Positions 49,817-58,378 of a stretch of 64,000 bases of DNA are shown here, in pieces. Each line of letters opens with the position of its first letter. Positions within the stretch are counted from its first letter, which is position 1. The position numbers and the translations under genes are program-made. The notes under the pieces were generated by a model. It saw only the letters and a list, made by a program, of their open reading frames with translations, did not search any database and was not told the origin of the DNA. Source of the DNA: Pseudoalteromonas shioyasakiensis (lineage in GTDB: Bacteria > Pseudomonadota > Gammaproteobacteria > Enterobacterales > Alteromonadaceae); NCBI RefSeq assembly GCF_024518675.1, contig NZ_JANIGL010000010.1, forward strand, positions 1 to 64,000, given 5' to 3'.

Positions 49817-51886
49817 ATGTCAGCACAAAACTTATTAGTAGAAATTGGCACAGAAGAGCTGCCACCAAAAGCGCTGCGCAAATTAGCAGAAGCATTTGCA
49901 GAAAATCTAACAACTGAACTTGATAGCTTAGAGTTAGCTCACCAAGGTGTGAAGTGGTATGCATCTCCACGTCGTTTAGGTTTACAAGTCACAGCGCTTG
50001 AAGCTAAGCAACAAGATAAAGAAGTTGAAAAACGTGGCCCTGCAACCAAAGCTGCATTTGACAGCGAAGGTAATCCAACTAAAGCGGCTATGGGTTGGGC
50101 ACGAGGCTGTGGAATCGACGTAAGTGAAGCACAAACACTTGAAACAGATAAAGGCGCATGGTTATTACACATAGCTAAAGTGGCAGGTAAAGAAACCACT
50201 GCTTTATTGAATGATGTAGTAAATAAAGCGCTAGCAAAATTACCGATCCCAAAACCAATGCGTTGGGGCGCGAATAAAACACAATTTATTCGCCCGGTAC
50301 ATACTGCCACTATTTTGTTTGGCGATAAGCTAATAGAAGGCGAGGTGCTAGGTAAAGCAATAAGTAACCAGCTTCAAGGGCACCGTTTTCATCATCCAGA
50401 AAAAATTAGCATTAACCATGCTGATGAAGTTTTTGACGTGCTTAAATCTGCACACGTTGTTGCCGATTACGAGGAACGTAAAGCACAAATTCGTAGCCAA
50501 ATTGAAGCAGCAGCAAAAGCCGTTAATGCGGTGGTTGCTATGGATGAAGATTTACTGGAAGAAGTAACTTCTTTAGTTGAATGGCCAGTTACATTGACCG
50601 CCACTTTCGAAGAAGCGTTTTTAGATGTACCAGCAGAAGCGCTGATCTACACCATGAAAGACGACCAAAAATACTTCCCGCTACTAGATCAAGATGGCAA
50701 GCTACTTAACAAGTTTTTGTTTGTTTCAAACATTGAAAGCAAAAACCCAAGTGTTGTTATTGCGGGTAACGAAAAAGTAGTGCGCCCACGTTTAGCGGAT
50801 GCGCAGTTCTTCTTTGAAACAGACAAAAAGAAAACACTAGAAAGCCGCTTAGAGTCACTAGATAGCGTACTATTCCAAAAACAGCTGGGTACGTTGAAAG
50901 ATAAGTCAGAGCGTATTGCTGCACTTGCAGGTTACATTGCTGAGCAACTAGGTGCAGATAAAGCACTGGCAGAGCGCGCCGGCTTACTAAGTAAAACAGA
51001 CTTAATGACCGAAATGGTGATGGAGTTTACTGACGTTCAAGGTGTTATGGGCATGCATTACGCGCGCCATGACGGTGAAGCAGAAGACGTAGCAATTGCA
51101 CAAAATGAGCAATATATGCCGCGCTTTGCAGGCGACAGCTTACCAACAAACTTAATCAGTTGTGCGGTTGCCATCGCAGATAAGTTTGACACGCTCGTGG
51201 GTATCTTTGGAATTGGCCAAGCACCAAAAGGCGATAAAGACCCGTTTGCACTTCGTCGTGCAGCGATTGGTGCGTTACGTATCATGGTAGAGAAAGAGCT
51301 GCCATTAGATATCTTAGACTTAGTTGCTAAATCACAAAGTTTATTTGCTGAAAAGCTAACTAACTTAAATGTGTCGACAGATGTGTTTGAGTTTATGCTT
51401 GGTCGCTTCCGCGCTTGGTATCAAGATGAAGGTATTCAAGTCGATGTTATTCAAGCGGTACTGGCACGTCGCCCAACTAAACCTGTTGATTTTGACCGCC
51501 GAGTTAAAGCGGTAAGTCACTTCCGTACATTAGACGCCGCAGAAGCACTTGCAGCAGCGAATAAGCGCGTAAGTAACATATTGGCTAAGAATGACATTAC
51601 AAGCCAAGGTAAGGTCGATGAGAGCTTACTAAGTGATGATGCTGAAAAAGTACTTGCTTCACAGGTTGCTAAGTTCGCAACTGAGCTTGCCCCATTATAT
51701 GCCGCAGGCGATTACCAAGAAGCATTAGCGCAATTAGCGGGTATCCGCGAAAGTGTTGATAACTTCTTTGATAATGTCATGGTGATGGCAGATGATGAAG
51801 CGGTTAAGCAAAATCGTTTAGCCTTACTCAGCCAATTAAGTAGCTTATTTTTAGATATTGCTGATATTTCTGTACTACAGAAGTAA
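49817..51886 (+). CDS. glyS: Glycyl-tRNA synthetase beta subunit
   Basis: Beta subunit (689 residues, E. coli 689), which provides tRNA recognition and an HD-like domain. It begins NLLVEIGTEELPPKALRKLA, followed by the PKPMRWG and FIRPVHT segments, and has a C-terminal anticodon-binding region. It starts 2 bases after glyQ and ends at a strong terminator. Confidence 0.98.
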   Translation: MSAQNLLVEIGTEELPPKALRKLAEAFAENLTTELDSLELAHQGVKWYASPRRLGLQVTALEAKQQDKEVEKRGPATKAAFDSEGNPTKAAMGWARGCGIDVSEAQTLETDKGAWLLHIAKVAGKETTALLNDVVNKALAKLPIPKPMRWGANKTQFIRPVHTATILFGDKLIEGEVLGKAISNQLQGHRFHHPEKISINHADEVFDVLKSAHVVADYEERKAQIRSQIEAAAKAVNAVVAMDEDLLEEVTSLVEWPVTLTATFEEAFLDVPAEALIYTMKDDQKYFPLLDQDGKLLNKFLFVSNIESKNPSVVIAGNEKVVRPRLADAQFFFETDKKKTLESRLESLDSVLFQKQLGTLKDKSERIAALAGYIAEQLGADKALAERAGLLSKTDLMTEMVMEFTDVQGVMGMHYARHDGEAEDVAIAQNEQYMPRFAGDSLPTNLISCAVAIADKFDTLVGIFGIGQAPKGDKDPFALRRAAIGALRIMVEKELPLDILDLVAKSQSLFAEKLTNLNVSTDVFEFMLGRFRAWYQDEGIQVDVIQAVLARRPTKPVDFDRRVKAVSHFRTLDAAEALAAANKRVSNILAKNDITSQGKVDESLLSDDAEKVLASQVAKFATELAPLYAAGDYQEALAQLAGIRESVDNFFDNVMVMADDEAVKQNRLALLSQLSSLFLDIADISVLQK

Positions 51887-51900
51887 GTTCAGCCTAGCTT

Positions 51901-51929
51901 AAAAAGCCAGCAGCTATGCTGGCTTTTTT
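51901..51929 (+). terminator. Rho-independent terminator after glyS
   Basis: AGCCAGCA and TGCTGGCT pair around a GCTA loop (51905-51924), followed by TTTTT. It begins about 15 bases past glyS. Confidence 0.92.
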
Positions 51930-51946
51930 GTATAAGAGGTTAACCT

Positions 51947-52396
51947 ATGAAACGTATTTTAACGCTTGCGGTAGTTAGCTTATTAACCGCATGTTCGAGT
52001 CAGGTCCAACTCCCAAGTATTGATGATGTATTACCTAGTAAAGAGCTAGACAAAACCATGTACTTACGCGGTGATTTCACCTTGTGGGACGCAGAGCCAC
52101 AATATCAGTTTGAGCAAGTTGCCCCCGCGATTTACCAAGCCAATGTGAAGTTTTCAACACCGGGTAAAGTATACGAATTTAAAATTGCCGATGCCGACTT
52201 TAGCGAAGGCTACAATTGTGGTTACAGTGAAGCCGCACCCGCAGGACAATCATTAATACTCGGCCAAGCCGCCACCGCCGACTGTAATACCATCTATAAT
52301 TACTTTAGCTTCACCCCAGCAATTAAAGGCAGCTACATCGTTAGCATCGACTATCGTAATTACGATGAACCGAAAGTGACGATAACCAAGAAGTGA
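51947..52396 (+). CDS. Uncharacterised lipoprotein (possible E-set/CBM-like fold)
   Basis: The 149-residue product starts with a lipoprotein signal (MKRILTLAVVSLLTACSSQ) with lipobox LTAC and cysteine 16. No Asp follows the cysteine, so outer-membrane sorting is likely. The mature part has MYLRGDFTLWDAEPQYQFEQ and YEFKIADADFSEGYNCGYSE, reminiscent of the beta-sandwich domains next to pullulanases and CBM48 modules. Two cysteines (in YNCGY and ADCNT) could form a disulfide. No enzymatic motif is seen. It is expressed alone, between the glyS terminator and convergent tusA. I do not know its function. Confidence 0.75.
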   Translation: MKRILTLAVVSLLTACSSQVQLPSIDDVLPSKELDKTMYLRGDFTLWDAEPQYQFEQVAPAIYQANVKFSTPGKVYEFKIADADFSEGYNCGYSEAAPAGQSLILGQAATADCNTIYNYFSFTPAIKGSYIVSIDYRNYDEPKVTITKK

Positions 52397-52406
52397 GAGC
52401 TGTAAG

Positions 52407-52646
52407 CTACAGCCCTTTCTTCACTAAATACCGATACGGCACGGCGTCAACTTCTTTGGCGAGTAGGGTGTGATCCATGAAGGTGCAGAAGCTGGGGATG
52501 TCGCGGGTGGTTGAGGGGTCGTCGGCGATGATTAGTAAGGTTTCGCCTTCTGCCATTTTGCGCACTGCACCGCGGATCATCATGACAGGCTCTGGGCAAC
52601 GTAGGCCGATGGCGTCTAATTGGTGATCGGGGTTATCAAAACTCAT
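52407..52646 (-). CDS. tusA: Sulfurtransferase TusA (SirA family)
   Basis: TusA carries sulfur as a persulfide from IscS toward the TusBCD/E-MnmA route of tRNA 2-thiolation. The 79-residue protein (E. coli 81) has the motif LRCPEPVMMIR with the active cysteine at about 17, then EGETLLIIADDPSTTRDIP and a short C-terminal strand. It is convergent with the preceding lipoprotein gene, only 10 bases apart. Confidence 0.93.
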   Translation of the reverse strand: MSFDNPDHQLDAIGLRCPEPVMMIRGAVRKMAEGETLLIIADDPSTTRDIPSFCTFMDHTLLAKEVDAVPYRYLVKKGL

Positions 52647-52766
52647 GGAGGTGACCTATATTTAATGGCGCTTAACGATTAATTTAAGGTTGCTAGTTTA
52701 ACGACCTCGCTGCAATAAATAAAGTCACTTCAGTTATGCTTTTTAAGCTACAAAGCACAGCATATA

Positions 52767-52805
52767 AAAAAGCCGCATTGATTTATAAATCAATGCGGCT
52801 TTTTA
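52767..52805 (-). terminator. Rho-independent terminator after fadA
   Basis: A perfect 30-bp palindrome (52771-52800; arm AGCCGCATTGATTTA) is flanked by AAAAA and TTTT. It lies 32 bases past the fadA stop. Confidence 0.92.
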
Positions 52806-52836
52806 TCACCAAGAGTTGGTTACGTGTATAAGCTAA

Positions 52837-54006
52837 TTAGTCTTGTACACGTTCAAATACAGTTGCGATGCCTTGGCCTAAACCAATACACATAGTTGCT
52901 AAACCATATTTTGCGTTTTTGTCTTCCATTAGGTGGATCAGTGACGTGCTAATGCGCGAGCCTGAACAACCAAGTGGGTGACCAAGGGCGATTGCGCCGC
53001 CATTTAGATTCACTTTTTCGTCAACTACATCTGCAAGGCCTAGGTCTTTTAAAACGGGTAGTGATTGTGCTGCGAATGCTTCATTAAGCTCAGCAACGTC
53101 GATGTCATCAATAGTGATACCGGCTTGCGCTAATGCTTTTTTACTCGCTGGTACTGGGCCGTAACCCATGATTGATGGATCACAACCCGCAACCGCCATC
53201 GCTTTTACTCGCGCACGAATTGGTAGGCCAAGAGCTTTAGCTTTTTCTTCGCTCATTACTAGCATTGCTGATGCGCCGTCAGATAGCGCTGAAGAAGTTC
53301 CCGCTGTTACTGAACCCGATGCAGGATTAAACACAGGGCGAAGCTGAGATAGGCCTTCTACGGTTGTTTCTGGGCGAATTACTTCGTCATCTTCAACTAA
53401 GATTAATGAGCCATCAGCATCGTGACCTTCCATTGCGAGGATTTCGCGGCGGAAGCGGCCTTCAACAGTGGCTGCATGTGCACGTTGGTGTGAACGGTAA
53501 GCAAATTCATCTTGCTGCTGACGGCTAATGCCGTGAATCGTTGCTAGGTACTCTGCAGTTAAACCCATTGAACCAGACGCTTGTGCAATTGATGTTGCTA
53601 AGCCTGGGTGAAAGTCATTACCGTGAGTCATAGGCACGTGACCCATGTGCTCAACACCACCAATAAGGTAAGTATCGCCAGCGCCAGTCATAATTGCACG
53701 GGCCGCATCATGCAATGCTTGCATAGATGAGCCACATAAGCGGTTAACCGTAGTTGCAGGTACTGAGTGTGGAATACCTGCAAGTAATGATGCGTTACGA
53801 GCAACGTTAAAGCCTTGCTCTAAAGTTTGTTGTACACAACCCCAATAAATATCATCAATTGATGCAGGATCAACCGCTGGGTTACGTTCAAGTAGGCCCT
53901 TCATTAAGTGGGCGCTTAAGTCTTCAGCACGCTTGTTTTTAAATACACCGCCTTTAGAGCGGCCCATTGGCGTGCGGATACAATCTACAATTACTGGATT
54001 ATTCAT
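52837..54006 (-). CDS. fadA: 3-ketoacyl-CoA thiolase, beta subunit of the fatty-acid oxidation complex
   Basis: FadA cleaves 3-ketoacyl-CoA to acetyl-CoA and a shortened acyl-CoA, the last step of beta-oxidation. The start at 54006 gives a 389-residue protein beginning MNNPVIVDCIRTPMGRSKGG, as in other FadA; a longer reading would overlap fadB. The nucleophile cysteine 91 is in NRLCGSSMQ. The histidine motif GGAIALGHPLGCSG and the second cysteine in CIGLGQG are present. It begins 4 bases after the fadB stop, so the two are co-translated into the alpha2-beta2 complex. Confidence 0.97.
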   Translation of the reverse strand: MNNPVIVDCIRTPMGRSKGGVFKNKRAEDLSAHLMKGLLERNPAVDPASIDDIYWGCVQQTLEQGFNVARNASLLAGIPHSVPATTVNRLCGSSMQALHDAARAIMTGAGDTYLIGGVEHMGHVPMTHGNDFHPGLATSIAQASGSMGLTAEYLATIHGISRQQQDEFAYRSHQRAHAATVEGRFRREILAMEGHDADGSLILVEDDEVIRPETTVEGLSQLRPVFNPASGSVTAGTSSALSDGASAMLVMSEEKAKALGLPIRARVKAMAVAGCDPSIMGYGPVPASKKALAQAGITIDDIDVAELNEAFAAQSLPVLKDLGLADVVDEKVNLNGGAIALGHPLGCSGSRISTSLIHLMEDKNAKYGLATMCIGLGQGIATVFERVQD

Positions 54007-54010
54007 GGTC

Positions 54011-56170
54011 TTATCCTTCCACCTTATAGAATACACGGCCTTCTTCAGCCCATTTGCGAGTTTGCTCTGATACTTGGTAAATCGCACCTAGGTGAGCATA
54101 TTTGTCGGCTGTTGCCACAAAGTTAGCTAAACCAGTTTGATCTAAGTAACGGAACGCGCCGCCTCTAAATGGAGGGAAACCGATACCGTAAATAAGTGCC
54201 ATATCTGCTTCTTGTGGCGAAGCAACAATACCTTCTTGTAAACAAAGCAGTACTTCGTTAATCATAGGTACCATACAGCGGTCGATAATTTCTTGTTTAT
54301 CAAACTCTTTCGGCGCATCAGTGATTGAGCTTAGTAATTCAACAGCTTGTGGGTCTTGGGCTTTTTTCAAGCGACCGCGTCTGTCAGGTGCATATTGGTA
54401 GAAACCTGCTTTGTTCTTTTGACCAAAACGTTTTTCGTTGGCAAATACAGTAACAGGATCTTTCTCTTGACGAGACATACGCTCAGGGAAGCCGTCAGCC
54501 ATAACACCGGTACAATGGTATGCGGTATCAATACCCACAACATCAAGTAAGTATGCTGGGCCCATAGGCCAACCAAATACGCTTTCCATTACTTTATCTA
54601 CTTTGGCGAAGTTAGCGCCTTCAACAACGAGCTTGCTAAAGCCTGCAAAGTAAGGGAATAAAACACGGTTAACAAAGAAGCCAGGGCAATCATTAACAAC
54701 AATCGGTGATTTACCAAGTTTTAATGCGTAGTCAACAACTGCATTAATTGTTTGCTCTGAGGTTTTTTCACCGCGAATAATTTCAACAAGTGGCATTTTA
54801 GGCACTGGGTTAAAGAAGTGCATACCACAGAAGTTTTCAGGCTTTTCTAGCGCTGTAGCTAATTCATCAATACGAATAGTTGAGGTATTAGATGTAAGCA
54901 CGGTGCCTTCTGGCATATCTTTTTCAAGTTGCGATAGCACAGCTTGCTTAACTTTAGGGTTTTCAACAACGGCTTCAACAATGATATCTGCACTTTGTAA
55001 GTCGCTATCATTTAGAGTTGGCTTAATTTTACCTAATGTGGCAACCATTTTATCCATTGCCATGTGGCCGCGCTTAACTTTAGCACCTAATAGTTTAGAT
55101 GCTTCACCCATACCTAAATCAAGGGCATCCTGCTGGATGTCTTTCATTATGATAGGCGTGCCTTTATACGCAGATTGATAGGCGATACCACCACCCATGA
55201 TACCTGCGCCTAATACCGCGGCTTGCTTGATTTCTACATCGCTGGTTTTAGCCGATTTGCGTGCTTTACCTTTGATGTATTGGTCTGCTAAGAAAATACC
55301 TGTTTGCGCAGCGGCTTCTGGAGTGCGAGCTAGTTTAGCAAAGTTGGCGTTTTCGATTGCCATTGCTTCAGCGCGTTCACAGTTAGCTGCGGCTTTAATA
55401 GTGCGTACAGCCATAACAGGTGCTGGGTAATGACCTTTAGTTTTACCCATTACCATGCCTTCAGCCATGGCAAAGCTCATGCCTTGCTCAACACGGTTTA
55501 ATCTAAGCGGTTGTAACTTAACATTACGTTTAGCTTGCCAATCTAGCTTGCCAGAGATTGCAAGCTCAAGCGTAGAAATACTTGACTCTAGAAGTTTGTC
55601 AGCACTAACTACTGCGTCAACCGCACCTACTTTTAGGGCGTCAGCAGCACGGTTCTCTGTGCCTGAAGTGATCCAAAGCATGGCATTATCAGCACCTACG
55701 ATACGTGGTAGACGAACTGTACCACCAAAACCAGGCATAATACCAAGTTTAACTTCTGGAAGGCCAATTTTAGCCGTAGTACTGGCAACGCGATAATCGG
55801 TAGCAAGTACCCACTCACAGCCGCCGCCAAGTGCTAAGCCGTTTATCACGCTTAGCGTTGGGAATGGTAAATCTTCTAAAGCGTCAAAAACATCAGTGGC
55901 ATCTTTGATCCACGTTACTAATTCAGTTTCTGGTTTAGTAAATGTGGGTAAAAATTCAAAAATATCGGCGCCAATAATAAAGTGGTCTTTATCACTGGTA
56001 AAAATCATGCCTTTGATATCTGTATTTGCTGCTAATTCTTTTAATGCAGAGGCGCAATCTTTCAAGGTTTGCTGAGACAAAGTGTTTACAGAACCTGCAA
56101 CACAAAATTTGAACTCGGCGATATTGTCCTTGATGAAAGCAACTTCAAAGGAATCGCTCTTATATAACAT
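54011..56170 (-). CDS. fadB: Fatty-acid oxidation complex alpha subunit (enoyl-CoA hydratase / 3-hydroxyacyl-CoA dehydrogenase)
   Basis: FadB performs hydration and oxidation of enoyl-CoA. From ATG 56170 (MLYKSDSFEVAFIKDNIAEF; GGGAG upstream) the protein is 719 residues (E. coli 729). The hydratase domain has GLALGGGCEWVLATDYRVA and LPEVKLGIMPGFGGTVRLPR with the catalytic glutamate. The dehydrogenase domain has the NAD motif VLGAGIMGGGIA and catalytic HFFNPVPKMPLVEII. A candidate FadR site lies about 29 bases upstream. Confidence 0.97.
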   Translation of the reverse strand: MLYKSDSFEVAFIKDNIAEFKFCVAGSVNTLSQQTLKDCASALKELAANTDIKGMIFTSDKDHFIIGADIFEFLPTFTKPETELVTWIKDATDVFDALEDLPFPTLSVINGLALGGGCEWVLATDYRVASTTAKIGLPEVKLGIMPGFGGTVRLPRIVGADNAMLWITSGTENRAADALKVGAVDAVVSADKLLESSISTLELAISGKLDWQAKRNVKLQPLRLNRVEQGMSFAMAEGMVMGKTKGHYPAPVMAVRTIKAAANCERAEAMAIENANFAKLARTPEAAAQTGIFLADQYIKGKARKSAKTSDVEIKQAAVLGAGIMGGGIAYQSAYKGTPIIMKDIQQDALDLGMGEASKLLGAKVKRGHMAMDKMVATLGKIKPTLNDSDLQSADIIVEAVVENPKVKQAVLSQLEKDMPEGTVLTSNTSTIRIDELATALEKPENFCGMHFFNPVPKMPLVEIIRGEKTSEQTINAVVDYALKLGKSPIVVNDCPGFFVNRVLFPYFAGFSKLVVEGANFAKVDKVMESVFGWPMGPAYLLDVVGIDTAYHCTGVMADGFPERMSRQEKDPVTVFANEKRFGQKNKAGFYQYAPDRRGRLKKAQDPQAVELLSSITDAPKEFDKQEIIDRCMVPMINEVLLCLQEGIVASPQEADMALIYGIGFPPFRGGAFRYLDQTGLANFVATADKYAHLGAIYQVSEQTRKWAEEGRVFYKVEG

Positions 56171-56198
56171 TATTATTCTCCCTAGTGTGTGAACTAAG

Positions 56199-56213
56199 AC
56201 TGGTACGATGAGT
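56199..56213 (-). promoter_or_regulatory. Candidate FadR operator upstream of fadB
   Basis: The plus strand reads ACTGGTACGATGAGT. It matches the E. coli fadB operator core CTGGTACGACCAG at 11 of 13 positions. It lies between the fadB start and the divergent slt gene, in a position to block fadBA transcription. The right half-site is imperfect, so binding is uncertain. Confidence 0.5.
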
Positions 56214-56380
56214 TTGCATTTCAATCAGTGTGCTTGCTTTAAATTAAAAATGCAACGAAAAATTTACTATGCTGTGTTACTACTGGTTAAAATATAGCTG
56301 GTTTGGTGCTAAGGTGTAGGTGAAGTTTTTAGCTGAATTTATATTTTTATTTTTGAGTACTTTTAATTATAAAGGTCATC

Positions 56381-58267
56381 ATGAAAAAACATTTATTAGG
56401 TTGGACGGCAGCTGCATTATTTCTCCCTTTTTTTTCTGCCGGGGCCAATGACAAACATGAGGCGTTTTTAGACGCTGAAAAAAAAGTACGCCATAGCGAC
56501 TATGATGAATTTCAAGACGTTATAAATAATCTGGATCATCCACTTAAACCATATGTGGAGAAAACTTATTGGCAACGTCATCCAGATGTAAAGTACCAAA
56601 CCGAGATCGAAAATTACTTAACGGTTTATCAAAACACACCACTTGAATGGCCAGTGCGCAAAGCTTGGCTACAGTATTTGCGTAAACATGATCGTAAAGC
56701 TGCTTACATTAATAATTATCGTGATACTTCAAATAACGAATTAACATGTACTTATTTGCAATACCAGCTTGATTTAGGCGCGCCAGAAAAAGCAATTTTG
56801 AGTCAAGTGAGTGATTTGTGGGTGGTTGGTAAGTCACAACCTAATGAATGCGACTCGTTATTTAGTTTATGGAGCAAAAAAGGTTACCTAAACCAAGATC
56901 GTGTTTGGCAGCGTATTACTTTAGCTGCTCAAGGTGGCGACAGGAATTTACTCCCGTATTTAAAAACCTTACTCCCGAAGAATGAACAGTACTTAGCTGA
57001 CTTATACAAAAAAGTACGCAGTGATCCTAGTGCCGCTGCTGGGCTTTATCGCTATAAAAATAAAACAGTTAAAGAAAGCGAAATTGCTCATTATGGTGTG
57101 AAGCGGTTAGTTTGGCGTGATAGAGATTTAGCGCTAAAGGCGTGGGAAAAACTTGATAAAATGTTTGCTTATTCTGATGAGCAAAAAGCAGATGTGTATT
57201 ACACCTTCGCGTTATCATTAGCATCAAGCGGACATAAACAAGCGCGGTTCTGGCTAAACAAAGTCCCTAAAGAGCGCCAAGACCGCAAGTTAATGCAATG
57301 GCAGTTGGGTAATATGTTAAAAACCCAAGATTGGTCAGGTATAGTGGCGTTTTTCACAGGCAAAGAAAACCTTAGCCTTGGTCAGCAATATTGGCTGGCT
57401 TACAGTTTAGCGCAACGTGGTGATCAAGAGCGGGCAGAAGCTATTTGGCAAACCGTAGCAAAAGAGCGTGACTACTATGGCTTTTTAGCCGCAGCGCGGT
57501 TAAATATCCCAGTACAATTGAACAACCAGCCCTTGCAAGTAAGTGATGAGTTGGTAGCTGAAGTGGCACAAGCGCCAGGTTTTAAACGAGCTAAAGCACT
57601 TTACGAATTAGAGCGTTTTACCTCAGCAAGGCGTGAATGGAATTATCTCACGCGTACCTCCAGTGAACAAGAAAAGCTCGCAGCGTCAAAGCTTGCGGCA
57701 GAGCTTGACTGGTACGACAGCACTATTTATACCTTAGCGCAAATTAAAGCGTGGGATTATGTTGAGCTACGTTTTCCGTTTGCATTTCAAGACTTATTTG
57801 AACGCTATAGTAAACGTAACCGCATAGATGTTACTTGGAGCATCGCGATATCGCGTCGCGAAAGTTCATTTGCACCCGACGCACGCTCTCATGCTAATGC
57901 GCGTGGTTTAATGCAACTATTACCGAGTACTGCAAAATACGTAAATAAAAGCACTGTGTCGAGTAAGCGACTCAATCAACCAAAAACCAATATTCGTTTA
58001 GGCACTCAGTATTTAGAGTACTTAAAAAAGAAAAATCATGACAACGAAGTACTGGCTACAGCATCGTATAATGCAGGGTATCATCGTATTAAGCGTTGGT
58101 TACCTGAAGAGGCTATGCCTGCAGAGTTATGGGTGGAGCTTATTCCGTACCGTGAAACGCGCAATTATGTAAAAAATGTTTATGCATATCGCCAGGTATA
58201 CCACACTCGGCTAGGGCGAGAAGGTAATATACTTGCACCAATTCTTGATATGAAAATGGGCGGTTAA
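56381..58267 (+). CDS. slt: Soluble lytic murein transglycosylase
   Basis: A periplasmic enzyme that cleaves glycan strands of peptidoglycan to form 1,6-anhydro ends. The 628-residue protein (E. coli Slt70 645) has a signal peptide (about 1-22), a long alpha-superhelical U domain, a linker, and the C-terminal lysozyme-like domain. The catalytic glutamate is residue 494 in AISRRESSFAP, followed by ARGLMQLLPSTAK and the ATASYNAGYHRI motif. It is divergent from fadB. Confidence 0.95.
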   Translation: MKKHLLGWTAAALFLPFFSAGANDKHEAFLDAEKKVRHSDYDEFQDVINNLDHPLKPYVEKTYWQRHPDVKYQTEIENYLTVYQNTPLEWPVRKAWLQYLRKHDRKAAYINNYRDTSNNELTCTYLQYQLDLGAPEKAILSQVSDLWVVGKSQPNECDSLFSLWSKKGYLNQDRVWQRITLAAQGGDRNLLPYLKTLLPKNEQYLADLYKKVRSDPSAAAGLYRYKNKTVKESEIAHYGVKRLVWRDRDLALKAWEKLDKMFAYSDEQKADVYYTFALSLASSGHKQARFWLNKVPKERQDRKLMQWQLGNMLKTQDWSGIVAFFTGKENLSLGQQYWLAYSLAQRGDQERAEAIWQTVAKERDYYGFLAAARLNIPVQLNNQPLQVSDELVAEVAQAPGFKRAKALYELERFTSARREWNYLTRTSSEQEKLAASKLAAELDWYDSTIYTLAQIKAWDYVELRFPFAFQDLFERYSKRNRIDVTWSIAISRRESSFAPDARSHANARGLMQLLPSTAKYVNKSTVSSKRLNQPKTNIRLGTQYLEYLKKKNHDNEVLATASYNAGYHRIKRWLPEEAMPAELWVELIPYRETRNYVKNVYAYRQVYHTRLGREGNILAPILDMKMGG

Positions 58268-58378
58268 TTGTAATTCATACCAGCACAGCAGCAGCTTTAA
58301 CGCACCTTTAGGTAGTTTGGGTATAAATGAGTCTATGGTAGACTCTCACACAAGTTAAATTTAACAGATGGGTTTACT

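Noticed and set aside
53635..53640. CACGTG in fadA as a third parS site
   Set aside because: The flanking bases (AGG and ACC) do not match the parS arms TGTTN/NAACA.
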